The position numbers were made by a program, and so were the translations under genes. A stretch of DNA of 18,664 bases, taken from JBGOUV01 sp041477815 (GTDB lineage: Bacteria > Acidobacteriota > Terriglobia > Bryobacterales > JACQDG01). Below are positions 6,887 to 14,266 of this stretch, piece after piece. The stretch is from positions 1 through 18,664 of the forward strand of contig JBGOUV010000090.1 in NCBI GenBank assembly GCA_041477815.1, in the 5' to 3' direction. Numbering within the stretch: the first letter of the stretch is position 1; every line of letters starts with the position of its first letter. Under the pieces are notes generated by a model, which did not search any database, was not told where the DNA came from, and worked only from the letters and a program-made list of their open reading frames with translations.

Positions 6887-8458
6887 TCATTTGCTTGGCA
6901 CGGTGTCCTCGAACGCGACGCCCGCCCGCTTATTCTTCCGCTTGGGGTTGCGGAAGATCCCCCGGCGGATGAAGACGTCCCGAATAACCGCCTCATTACG
7001 ACTCTGATTCAGGACCTTGTCTACGGTGACCAGGGCGTTGGCGGCATCCTCGAAAGTCGCCGCGCGTGAAATCTGGAAATGATGGGCCAGCACCAGTTGG
7101 TCGGTGGTTTTGCGTCCCAGTTGCCCGCGCAATCCCCACAGGCAGGCCGACCAGATTTCTCCGTCGTCGTGCACTTCCCCTCGCACGTCTTTAGGAAACT
7201 TCTTGTTGCTGTCCAGCCTCCGCAGGTTGGGCGGATCGGCGCCGCTATAGGAAACGGCGTCCCAGGTGCCGACGCACGGCCGCAGTTTCGCGGGCTTGGA
7301 GTCCGCGAAAAAGCTCGCCGCCAGATAATCGCCGAAGCCTTCCCCCATCGCTCCCGCCTCCTCGCTGGCGCCGAAGCCGGGCACCTGGTCGTCCTGGATC
7401 GAGTGGCCGTATTCGTGCAAAATGATCTCGGCGTCTTCGGCGTCGTCCACTCCGCCGCGCCCGAAGGTCAGCGCCTTGGTCTGCGGCGAATAGAACGAGT
7501 TGTCTTCATTGATTTTCCCGTTCACGTTCACCTGGATGGCATGGTTCATGACGTTGTTGAAACCCAGTCCCTGGATGTACCGCTGCACGCGGTCGATGTG
7601 AAAGTAAACCATTACTTCCTTGAACCCCCGATCCTTCCGGCGAAACAGGAACTGGCCGTTCTTGCTCTTGACGCGCTGCGGCGTGTTGCTGGTGCTGACG
7701 AACGGGCCGTCCAGCCGGCCGCCCGCTTTCAGGTCCGGCAGCGTCACTTGCGTGTAGGCCGCGTCCGGAATCGGGGAGGTGTCTTCCAGCGTGGTATCGT
7801 TCAGCGCCACCACCGGGTTGGGGTCGAACACCCGGCCGACTCCTTGCAGCCGCTTGAGCTGATCGCGTTTCTCCAGAACCTCGCCGCTGGAGGCGTCCAG
7901 ATACAGCTTCCACTCCCCGGCCGGGCGCGTCGCCTGCACGATCACCTTCCAGGCGGCGGTGATCGCACCGTGGTGCGGATAGGACACCAGTTCCTGCTCC
8001 AGCACCGTGGCTGCGGCCTTTCCGGTTCCCAGGGCCTTCAAAGCCAGTTGTCCGGCCTGGTCCTCGGACAGGACCGGCGCCGCCATCGCCTTCCTCGTAG
8101 CGCCGGCCTTCTTCGATTTGGCGGCCATCAACGCCGGAATCAGGCTGTTCTGGACGTTGAACACCCGGCCCTCCTTGTCGATGTCGACTTTCGCCCACGC
8201 TCCGGTCACCGGTCTGCCGTCGTGATACTGCTGATAAAAAACATGGCAGCCGAGAATGCTTTCCTTCACCTTGTCGAACTTCAGTTGTGACAAATCCGGC
8301 CGCACGCCCAGACTCGAAGCGATTTTCTTTAGAAATTGGCGGGCAATCTTTTCGGGCTTTTCCTGGCTCGGCCTCGATGCGATGTCAAAGATCCGGCGAG
8401 GCACTTTGTATTCCGGATGATTCTCCACTTTCGCCTGCACGTTCTTTAGTTTGGACAT
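6887..8458 (-). CDS. HEXXH zinc metalloprotease (M4/M36, thermolysin/fungalysin-like)
   Basis: The 523-aa protein has a propeptide-like N-terminal half (about 30-200) with FTP/PepSY character: GCHVFYQQYHDGRPVTGA, AKVDIDKEGRVFNVQNSLIP, and AWKVIVQAT leading to GEWKLYLDASSGEVL. The catalytic half has HEYGH at 348-352 and GEGFGDYLAASF with Glu373 as likely third zinc ligand, the gluzincin layout of M36/M4 peptidases. Further conserved-looking parts are YFHIDRVQRYIQGLGF, FYSPQTKALTFGRGG and DDGEIWSACLWGLR. The ATG at 8458 follows GAGAGGAAG at good spacing. Oddly, the N-terminus (MSKLKNVQAKVENHPEYKVP) has no signal peptide, although these proteases are normally secreted. It is transcribed away from the MarR gene across 280 bp, so MarR control is possible. 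M36 is slightly favoured over M4; the exact family is uncertain. Confidence 0.85.
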   Translation of the reverse strand: MSKLKNVQAKVENHPEYKVPRRIFDIASRPSQEKPEKIARQFLKKIASSLGVRPDLSQLKFDKVKESILGCHVFYQQYHDGRPVTGAWAKVDIDKEGRVFNVQNSLIPALMAAKSKKAGATRKAMAAPVLSEDQAGQLALKALGTGKAAATVLEQELVSYPHHGAITAAWKVIVQATRPAGEWKLYLDASSGEVLEKRDQLKRLQGVGRVFDPNPVVALNDTTLEDTSPIPDAAYTQVTLPDLKAGGRLDGPFVSTSNTPQRVKSKNGQFLFRRKDRGFKEVMVYFHIDRVQRYIQGLGFNNVMNHAIQVNVNGKINEDNSFYSPQTKALTFGRGGVDDAEDAEIILHEYGHSIQDDQVPGFGASEEAGAMGEGFGDYLAASFFADSKPAKLRPCVGTWDAVSYSGADPPNLRRLDSNKKFPKDVRGEVHDDGEIWSACLWGLRGQLGRKTTDQLVLAHHFQISRAATFEDAANALVTVDKVLNQSRNEAVIRDVFIRRGIFRNPKRKNKRAGVAFEDTVPSK

Positions 8459-8635
8459 AGCTTCCTCTCCGAGTTTCTTATCTTCGGCTGTCCGGCGCGC
8501 GCGACCGCTCGAAGCGCGTCATACCCTATAGTGAGTGATCGCTGCCTTCCGTTTCACCCCTTCAAAAAGAACACGCTGCAAGCGGACCCCTTGCCCTAGG
8601 GACAACCCCCGCGCGCATACCTTGAAAAAAAACTC

Positions 8636-8664
8636 TTGACAACTGGCCGCCCTGGGTGTAAAGA
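8636..8664 (+). promoter_or_regulatory. Promoter of the MarR operon
   Basis: A perfect TTGACA (8636-8641) is followed after 17 bp by TAAAGA (8659-8664). Transcription would start around 8671, about 68 bases before the MarR ATG. This is the best sigma-70-like promoter in the window. Confidence 0.6.
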
Positions 8665-8667
8665 TAC

Positions 8668-8692
8668 TATCCATGGCAACTATATCCGTGGC
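8668..8692. promoter_or_regulatory. Candidate tandem operator for the MarR regulator
   Basis: TATCCATGGC (8668-8677) and TATCCGTGGC (8683-8692) form a direct repeat with one mismatch and a 15-bp period, placed right over the predicted transcription start. The first copy is also the centre of an imperfect palindrome around CCATGG (ACTATCCATGGCAACT, 8666-8681). MarR proteins usually autoregulate from palindromes at this place; assignment here is inference. Confidence 0.4.
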
Positions 8693-8738
8693 TGTTAATT
8701 CCCGGGAAGCCATTCTCCCGCCCCGGAGCTGACGCTCT

Positions 8739-9245
8739 ATGGCCAAGATCTACGAAGAGATCCAACAAACCAAGCCGTTCCGCGTGCCCGGCCAGGAAGC
8801 CCACCTCACCATCGTGCGCACCGCTGACGTCGTCCAGCATGCCGTGGAGAGGGCCTTGTCTCCCTTTGGCATCTCGGTGGAGCAGTTCAACGTCCTCCGG
8901 ATCCTGCGGGGCGCCGGAGACAGCGGACTGCCCACCCTCGAAATCGCCGACCGCATGGTTTCCCGCAGTCCCAACATCACGCGGCTGTTGGACAAACTCC
9001 TGGTCAAGAAACTCGCCCGGCGCGTCCGCTCCAGACAGGACCGGCGCGTCGTCGTCATCTCGATCACCCCTCCAGGCGTAGAACTCCTCGCCCGTTTGGA
9101 TCGCGTCGTGGACGAGGTGTTCGAAAAATTCCCCCCCACCACCAAGGCCGAGATGCAGACCCTGCTGGATGTTCTCGACCGCATTCGGGACCACTTGGCT
9201 GTGAAAACGGCCAAAGAGCTGTCCAGTGAAAAGGCTACCGCCTAG
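8739..9245 (+). CDS. MarR-family transcriptional regulator
   Basis: The 168-aa protein is a typical MarR winged-helix dimer: dimer helix (VQHAVERALSPFGISVEQFN, 32-51), recognition part (LPTLEIADRMVSRSPNITRL, 64-83), the wing with DRR at 101-103 (RSRQDRRVVVISITPPG), and a C-terminal dimer helix ending near LAVKTAKELS. No conserved Cys pair for redox sensing is present; the ligand is unknown. MarR proteins usually repress their own operon and neighbours until a small phenolic or other ligand binds. The gene sits 15 bp before the ankyrin/CxxCH/cyclase-repeat gene in one operon and is divergent from the protease gene, so both are candidate targets. A TTGACA/TAAAGA promoter and a repeat-type operator lie upstream. 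The start ATG follows GGAGCTG at acceptable spacing. Confidence 0.93.
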   Translation: MAKIYEEIQQTKPFRVPGQEAHLTIVRTADVVQHAVERALSPFGISVEQFNVLRILRGAGDSGLPTLEIADRMVSRSPNITRLLDKLLVKKLARRVRSRQDRRVVVISITPPGVELLARLDRVVDEVFEKFPPTTKAEMQTLLDVLDRIRDHLAVKTAKELSSEKATA

Positions 9246-9260
9246 ATAAGGAGCTACCTC

Positions 9261-10694
9261 ATGCGACCAACCAATCCGACGATTCCTGACATTGCCAGAG
9301 CGCGCACCATCCGGCGCGCCGTGGCGGCAATGTCGCTGCTGCTTGCCGGCAACTGCGCCGACGCGCAGTTTCCCGATTTGACGCCTGCGACGCCGCTGCT
9401 GGGCGCCGCTGCTTCCGGGGACACCGCCAAAGTGAAAGCGCTGCTCCAAGCCGCCGCCAACCCGAATGAAGGCTGTTTTTTCGGGCTGGTCCCCGTGGCC
9501 TTTCCCCTGATGATGCAGAACCGTGAGATGTTCCAGGCCTTCCTCGACGCCCGCGTCGATCTGCAGGCGCGTTGCGGTTCCGGCGCGACGCCTCTCATGT
9601 GGGCCGCTTACAACAGTGCTGGCGACCCCGCTTTCGCTGCGTCGATCTTGAAAGCCGGCGTGGACGTCAACGCCCGGGACAAGAACGGAGACACGGCGCT
9701 GACCTGGGCCCTGCGCAGCGGCAATAGGCCGGTGGCGCAACTGCTCGAACGGGCCGGAGCCTCACGCGATCCGCTCCTCCGCGGGGCGGTACACAAGGCG
9801 ATCGCGCTCTTGCAGGGGAGCGCTCCGCAGTTTGTGAAAGTATCCGGCTGCATTTCGTGCCATCACCAGAACCTGCCGGCCATGGCCATGGGACTGGCCC
9901 GCGAGCGCGGGATCGACTTTGATGAGTCCCTCGCCGAGCGGCAGGTGAAGACCGTCATGGCCATGTGGAAACCTTTGCCGCAAGACCTGCTCCGAGGCAC
10001 GGTGAACGTGCCGAACCCGCCGATTGTCGTCTCCTATAGTCTGGTCGGTCTGGCCGCCTCCAACTACCCGGCCGACGAAACCACCGCGGCGATGGTTCGA
10101 TTCATCTCCCAGTTTCAAGGCCCGGACGGCGGTTGGCGTTCCTTCATACGGCGCCCGCCCTTAGAGGCGAGCGATTTCACGGCTACCGCTCTCAGTCTGC
10201 GCTCCTTGCAACTCTACGGGGGCGACCAGGAGCGGATTGCGCGTGCCGCCACGTGGCTCTCGAATCAAGAACCACGCACGCTCGAAGATCAGGCCATGCA
10301 GATCCTCGGGCTCTCCTGGGCGAAAGCCGGCCAGGCGGTCGTTCGGGAACGTGCGCGGGCCTTGCTGGCCGAACAGCGCCCGGAGGGCGGATGGGGCCAG
10401 ACCGGCGCCCTGGAAGCGGACGCCTATGCCACTGGTCAAGCGCTGGTGGCGCTCCACACGGCGGGCGTCCTGGAACCCTCCGATGAAGCCTGCCAACGGG
10501 CCGTGGACTTCCTGCTGCGCACCCAACTGCCGGACGGCTCCTGGCTGGTGCGCTCCCGATCTTTTCCCATTCAGCCGTACCGGGAGAGTGGATTTCCCCA
10601 TGGCAAGAACCAGTGGATCTCAGCCGCCGGCACGAGCTGGGCGGCCATGGCGCTAAGCCTCGCGGCAGAGCCGCTCGTCGCCACATCAGAGTGA
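9261..10694 (+). CDS. Exported ankyrin / CxxCH / prenyltransferase-squalene-cyclase-repeat fusion protein
   Basis: The 477-aa protein has a signal peptide (basic ARARTIRRA, hydrophobic AVAAMSLLLAG, cleavage near ADAQ, residue 36). Residues about 43-170 hold ankyrin repeats (ATPLLGAAASGDTAKVKALL; GATPLMWAAYNSAG; VDVNARDKNGDTALTWALRS). CISCH at 197-201 is a CxxCH covalent heme motif (VSGCISCHHQN). Residues about 250-470 form an alpha-barrel-like domain with QW-type motifs QGPDGGW (286-292), RPEGGWG (373-379) and LPDGSW (423-428), as in squalene cyclase and prenyltransferase repeats. The catalytic DXDD of squalene-hopene cyclase is not seen, so it is probably not a cyclase. Start ATG has a good AAGGAG site 8 nt upstream. 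A periplasmic heme-bearing scaffold or sensor is inferred. It is co-transcribed with MarR, 15 bp apart, and its stop is 1 bp from the convergent permease. Confidence 0.85.
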   Translation: MRPTNPTIPDIARARTIRRAVAAMSLLLAGNCADAQFPDLTPATPLLGAAASGDTAKVKALLQAAANPNEGCFFGLVPVAFPLMMQNREMFQAFLDARVDLQARCGSGATPLMWAAYNSAGDPAFAASILKAGVDVNARDKNGDTALTWALRSGNRPVAQLLERAGASRDPLLRGAVHKAIALLQGSAPQFVKVSGCISCHHQNLPAMAMGLARERGIDFDESLAERQVKTVMAMWKPLPQDLLRGTVNVPNPPIVVSYSLVGLAASNYPADETTAAMVRFISQFQGPDGGWRSFIRRPPLEASDFTATALSLRSLQLYGGDQERIARAATWLSNQEPRTLEDQAMQILGLSWAKAGQAVVRERARALLAEQRPEGGWGQTGALEADAYATGQALVALHTAGVLEPSDEACQRAVDFLLRTQLPDGSWLVRSRSFPIQPYRESGFPHGKNQWISAAGTSWAAMALSLAAEPLVATSE

Positions 10695-10695
10695 A

Positions 10696-13131
10696 CTATT
10701 CGTATCTGAGCGCAACCATCGGGTCCACCTTAGTCGCCCGCCTCGCCGGAATGTAGCACGCCAGCAACGCTACGCAGGAGAGTAGGGCCGCTACCGCACC
10801 GATCGTCATGGGGTCGCGCTCGCCGACACCGAACAGGAGGTTCGCCAACAGTCGCGTCAGTCCGAATGCACCAGCGAAGCCGAGCATCAGCCCGAGTCCC
10901 GCCATCAGCATACCGCTGCGCAGAACCAGACGCAGCAGATCGCCCCTCGATGCTCCCAGCGCCGCCCGGATCCCCAACTCCTGCGTCCGCTGCTCGACCG
11001 AATATGCAATCACGCCGTAGATCCCAATCGCCGCCAGGAGAACGGCGATGGAGGCAAACACTGTGAGCAGCAGTGACCGCAACCGGTTTGACGCCATCGA
11101 TTCCGCCTTGATCTGGTCGAGTGTCTTCACGTCGGTCAGCGTCTGGTCTTTGTTAATTTCGTGGACTGCCGTGCTGAGCGCCTGCTTTAATGCTGCCGGA
11201 TTCGCGGCCGCGCGTACGACCAGCGCCTGGAAGAACACGGGGCTCTGAGCGTTCGACACATACATCCCGGGATTATCGCCCCGGCTATCAATGTTGTTTA
11301 CTTTTTCGTCGGCCACGACGCCGACCACTTCCCACGGGATCTCCGGTCCCAACTGGGTCTTGCCCGGGACGATCTCCTGCACCAGGATCCGCTTTCCGAT
11401 CGGGTCTTCGTCCTTGAAATAGAGTCGCACCATAGTATCGTTGATGACCGCTACGGGAGGTCCGCCTTTCACGTCGTGTTCGCCAAGTACCCGGCCCTTC
11501 CGCAAGGTCATGCCCAGCGCGCGGAAATACGACGGGCTCACCATTTTGAAGAAGCAGGCGCGACGGTTAGCCCGATCTACCATCGGCTTTTCAGCCCTCT
11601 GAAACGGCATGCCATAGCCCCATCCCTGCATCGGCAGAGCAGACGTCAGCGCTACGTCCCGCACTCCCGGCAGGGCTTCCACATTGCTGACCACCTGCCG
11701 CAGATAGGCATTCAATTGTTGCGGATCGGGAAACCGCTTGTCGGGTATCGGCAATCCTGCGGTGAGCACATGGGTCGAATCGAATCCCGTGTCCTCCTGC
11801 TGCATTTTGAAGAAGCTGCGAATCAATAGCCCGGCGCCCGTGAGCAGCACGAAAGCCAGCGCCACTTCCGTCACCACCAGCGCGCCGCGGACCTTGTGCC
11901 GTCCGCCGGCGCTAGCGCCGCGGCCCCCTTCTTTCATACCGCCGGCCAGGTTCGGCCGCGTGGCCTGTAGCGCCGGCGCCAGACCGAAGATCACGCCGGT
12001 AAGTATCGCGACGGCGAGAGTGAAGAGCAATACGCGCGCGTCGATGGCTACATCCGCTTCGCGGGGCAGCGAAAACGGTGGAATGAGCAGTTCCAGACCC
12101 TTCTTCAGAGCGAACCCCAATCCCAGCCCGAGGACGCCGCCGCAGATAGACAGGAGCACGTTCTCCGTCAGGAATTGGCGCACCAGCCTCCCTCTGCCGG
12201 CGCCGAGCGAGGCGCGTATCGCGACTTCTCGTTCACGGGAAGTACCTCGCGCCAGGGTCAGGTTCGCCAGATTCGCGCAACCGATGAGCAGCACCATTCC
12301 AACTGCGGATAGCAAAACATAGAGCGATTGACGCAGCTGCGTCCCTACCACGGTTTCGGCGAACGGGTCGATGGTCACGCCCCATCCCTTATTCGAATCG
12401 GGGTAGTCCTGCGCGATTCGTGCGCCGATCGCATCCATTTGCGCCGCGGCCTGCTTCAAAGTGACTCCCCGTTTGAGCTTGGCTAAAGCGCCGAACCAAT
12501 GAAAGTTGCGCGTCATATTCTCGGGCTCGAACGCCAGCGGCCGCCAGATCTGCGCGAAGGCCCGGTCGAACGCGCCACTCGCCGGCAGTACGCCGATTAC
12601 GGTATGCGGATAACCGTCCAGCGTAATGGACCGGCCGATCACATTGGGATCGGCGCCGAACTGCGAAGCCCAGAGCGCGTGACTGAGGACTGCCACGCGG
12701 TGCTTCCCCAACTGATCTTCGTCGGCCGCGAACGTCCGGCCCAGGGTTGCTTTGATGCCGAAGATGTCGAAATAGTGTGAGGATACCCGCGATCCACGGA
12801 GCTGAACTGGCTCGGTCACGCCCGTAAGCGTAACCGAGCCGCCGGTCTGAGCGGCCATGTACTCAAAGACGGTGTTGTCCTTGTGCCAGTCCAGATAGTT
12901 GAGTGTGGAGATGCCGTTGCGGCCCCCGCCCGGAGGTTTCTCCAGCACCCGGACGATCCGTTCGGGCTCGCCATACGGAAGTGGCTTCAAGAGGACGCCG
13001 TTCACAAAGCTGAAAATCGCCGTGTTCGCGCCGATTCCGATGGCGAGCGTCAAGACTCCGACCGTTGCAAACCCCGGACTCTTTCGCAGGGTCCGAATTC
13101 CAAAGCGCAAATCCTGAAGTAGTTCGCCCAT
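10696..13131 (-). CDS. Orphan MacB/FtsX-like ABC permease (acidobacterial duplicated orphan permease type)
   Basis: The 811-aa membrane protein has the tandem layout of this lineage-specific permease family. The N-terminus (LRFGIRTLRKSPGFATVGVL, residues 8-27) precedes TM1 and the first MacB-type periplasmic domain (about 50-260). A FtsX-type core follows (TM about 267-292, 325-345, 362-390) with REREVAIRASLGAGRGRLVR. A second copy starts with VVTEVALAFVLLTGAGLLIR (419-438), a second periplasmic domain (about 450-680), and a last FtsX core (688-811) with TQELGIRAALGASRGDLLRL and YIPARRATKVDPMVALRYE at the end. No ATP-binding subunit or PadR regulator is adjacent, so it is an 'orphan'. MacB relatives export peptides or antibiotics and move lipoproteins; substrate here is unknown. 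Start ATG has no clear ribosome site. It is downstream of the CPBP gene on the same strand (149 bp). Confidence 0.9.
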   Translation of the reverse strand: MGELLQDLRFGIRTLRKSPGFATVGVLTLAIGIGANTAIFSFVNGVLLKPLPYGEPERIVRVLEKPPGGGRNGISTLNYLDWHKDNTVFEYMAAQTGGSVTLTGVTEPVQLRGSRVSSHYFDIFGIKATLGRTFAADEDQLGKHRVAVLSHALWASQFGADPNVIGRSITLDGYPHTVIGVLPASGAFDRAFAQIWRPLAFEPENMTRNFHWFGALAKLKRGVTLKQAAAQMDAIGARIAQDYPDSNKGWGVTIDPFAETVVGTQLRQSLYVLLSAVGMVLLIGCANLANLTLARGTSREREVAIRASLGAGRGRLVRQFLTENVLLSICGGVLGLGLGFALKKGLELLIPPFSLPREADVAIDARVLLFTLAVAILTGVIFGLAPALQATRPNLAGGMKEGGRGASAGGRHKVRGALVVTEVALAFVLLTGAGLLIRSFFKMQQEDTGFDSTHVLTAGLPIPDKRFPDPQQLNAYLRQVVSNVEALPGVRDVALTSALPMQGWGYGMPFQRAEKPMVDRANRRACFFKMVSPSYFRALGMTLRKGRVLGEHDVKGGPPVAVINDTMVRLYFKDEDPIGKRILVQEIVPGKTQLGPEIPWEVVGVVADEKVNNIDSRGDNPGMYVSNAQSPVFFQALVVRAAANPAALKQALSTAVHEINKDQTLTDVKTLDQIKAESMASNRLRSLLLTVFASIAVLLAAIGIYGVIAYSVEQRTQELGIRAALGASRGDLLRLVLRSGMLMAGLGLMLGFAGAFGLTRLLANLLFGVGERDPMTIGAVAALLSCVALLACYIPARRATKVDPMVALRYE

Positions 13132-13280
13132 GACTGTTAGACGACGGTGCGCAGAAAACGTCGCTCCGTGCTCCCCCAGATTCCTGTAGCCGGCCTGGAC
13201 CCAATCGGATGTGGGCTTGTGAATGTCAGTGAAGGATTCGACGAGAGTACTACATTAGCCCAGGCCCTGACTGCCAACGC
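13132..13280. other. Spacer between CPBP and permease genes
   Basis: This 149-bp gap precedes the permease start. On the minus strand it contains TAATGTAGTACTCTC (13259-13245), with the AGTACT palindrome at 13246-13251. A TAGTACT-type element is reminiscent of PadR-type sites near such permease genes, but one short palindrome is weak evidence. It lies about 115 bp before the permease ATG. No other gene is seen. Confidence 0.25.
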
Positions 13281-14234
13281 TCAAGCGCGAAACCAAGTCC
13301 GCCACATCGCGTCCACCAGCGCGTGCGTGGTCGCCGACGCCATCAGGCTCCGCGTCCCCCGCCAGGCCGACCCGTAGAACCACCCCGCGATGGACGCCAG
13401 CAGGACGTACCGCCAGTTGGGCGCCGGCGCATGCAGGATGTGGCTGCACCCGAACACCACCGCCGCCACCGCCTGCGCCCGGTAGCGCGAGGACCAGGTT
13501 TGTTCCAGAAGGTTCTGCAGCGCCCCCCGGAAGAACAATTCCTCCGGCAGCGCGATGAAGACGAAGATGGTGAGCAGGTCGAACCCGAACGGTCCGGGCC
13601 CCCGCCAGTTGGGATTCCAGGCGATGAACCGCAGCGCCAGACCCAGCGGCAGCGCGAGCACCGAGAACGCCGCAAAATTTACCAGGGCGTCCCGCAGCGC
13701 CCGCCACGAGTACTGAAATTCGTAGCCCGTGTCCTCCAGCCCTCGAAACACCACCAACGCCCACGCTCCCACCGCCAGCACGTACAGCCGGGTCATGAAG
13801 TCCAGGTTCACCGGCACGGTCCAGATCCGGTGAAGCCAGCCGAGAAATACCGGCACGGCCAGCCACAGCAGCACCACCCCGTCCTGCCAGTTCATCCCCC
13901 GGCGCCGCCCGACCGGCGCCACCTGATACAGCGCCAGCGGCACGACGGCCAGGGCCGCGAGCCTGGCGAGCGACGCCGCCCGAAAGTCCCCCGTCCCTGC
14001 TGCGTAGATCCCATACGGCAGGAGGAATACCGCCACCATCCACCCTCCCAGCCGGCGACCGCGCACCCCAAACCCCGGCGCGAGCGCCAGCCCGACCAGC
14101 CAGAACAAACATACGAAGATGGCCAGCGCGGCCGCGGCGGTCACCGGACGCCGCGACATCTGCGTCCGCGCGGCGGAGGCGAAGAAGACCCCGAGCGCCA
14201 GGTAGACCACCGCGAAGCTCGCCCATCTGTTCAT
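13281..14234 (-). CDS. CPBP-family intramembrane glutamic endopeptidase (CAAX/ABI family)
   Basis: The 317-aa protein has about eight hydrophobic segments. The catalytic block is in the C-terminal half: EELFFRG (Glu231-Glu232, Arg236), FGCSHILHA with His265, and THALVD (His304, Asp308), the three motif set of CPBP/Abi proteases. Known members cleave prenylated CAAX proteins in eukaryotes; bacterial ones have varied or unknown substrates, and some confer bacteriocin immunity. No peptide-antibiotic genes are near. The ATG at 14234 lies 32 bp from the start of the divergent DUF6282 gene; no Shine-Dalgarno is seen, but TAAAAT (14251-14246 on the minus strand) lies about 11 nt upstream, so a leaderless transcript is possible. 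Located in the membrane; substrate unknown. Confidence 0.85.
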   Translation of the reverse strand: MNRWASFAVVYLALGVFFASAARTQMSRRPVTAAAALAIFVCLFWLVGLALAPGFGVRGRRLGGWMVAVFLLPYGIYAAGTGDFRAASLARLAALAVVPLALYQVAPVGRRRGMNWQDGVVLLWLAVPVFLGWLHRIWTVPVNLDFMTRLYVLAVGAWALVVFRGLEDTGYEFQYSWRALRDALVNFAAFSVLALPLGLALRFIAWNPNWRGPGPFGFDLLTIFVFIALPEELFFRGALQNLLEQTWSSRYRAQAVAAVVFGCSHILHAPAPNWRYVLLASIAGWFYGSAWRGTRSLMASATTHALVDAMWRTWFRA

Positions 14235-14266
14235 CTGTGGTTCACATTTTATGCTTGAATGACCCT

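Noticed and set aside
7079..8290. 403-aa plus-strand frame opposite the metalloprotease
   Set aside because: No recognisable domain; the minus strand carries HEYGH and the full protease layout.
8595..8606. CCCTAGGG palindrome as an operator
   Set aside because: Eight bases only; flanks do not extend the symmetry and no second copy is present.
8673..8732. 19-codon open frame (MATISVAVNSREAILPPRS) before the MarR gene, as a leader peptide
   Set aside because: Its ATG lies within the candidate operator and predicted transcription start and lacks a ribosome site; no attenuator structure follows.
13323..14258. Long plus-strand frame of 311 aa opposite the CPBP gene
   Set aside because: Product is Arg/Pro/Gln/His-rich without motifs; it is the antisense shadow of a well-supported membrane protein gene.
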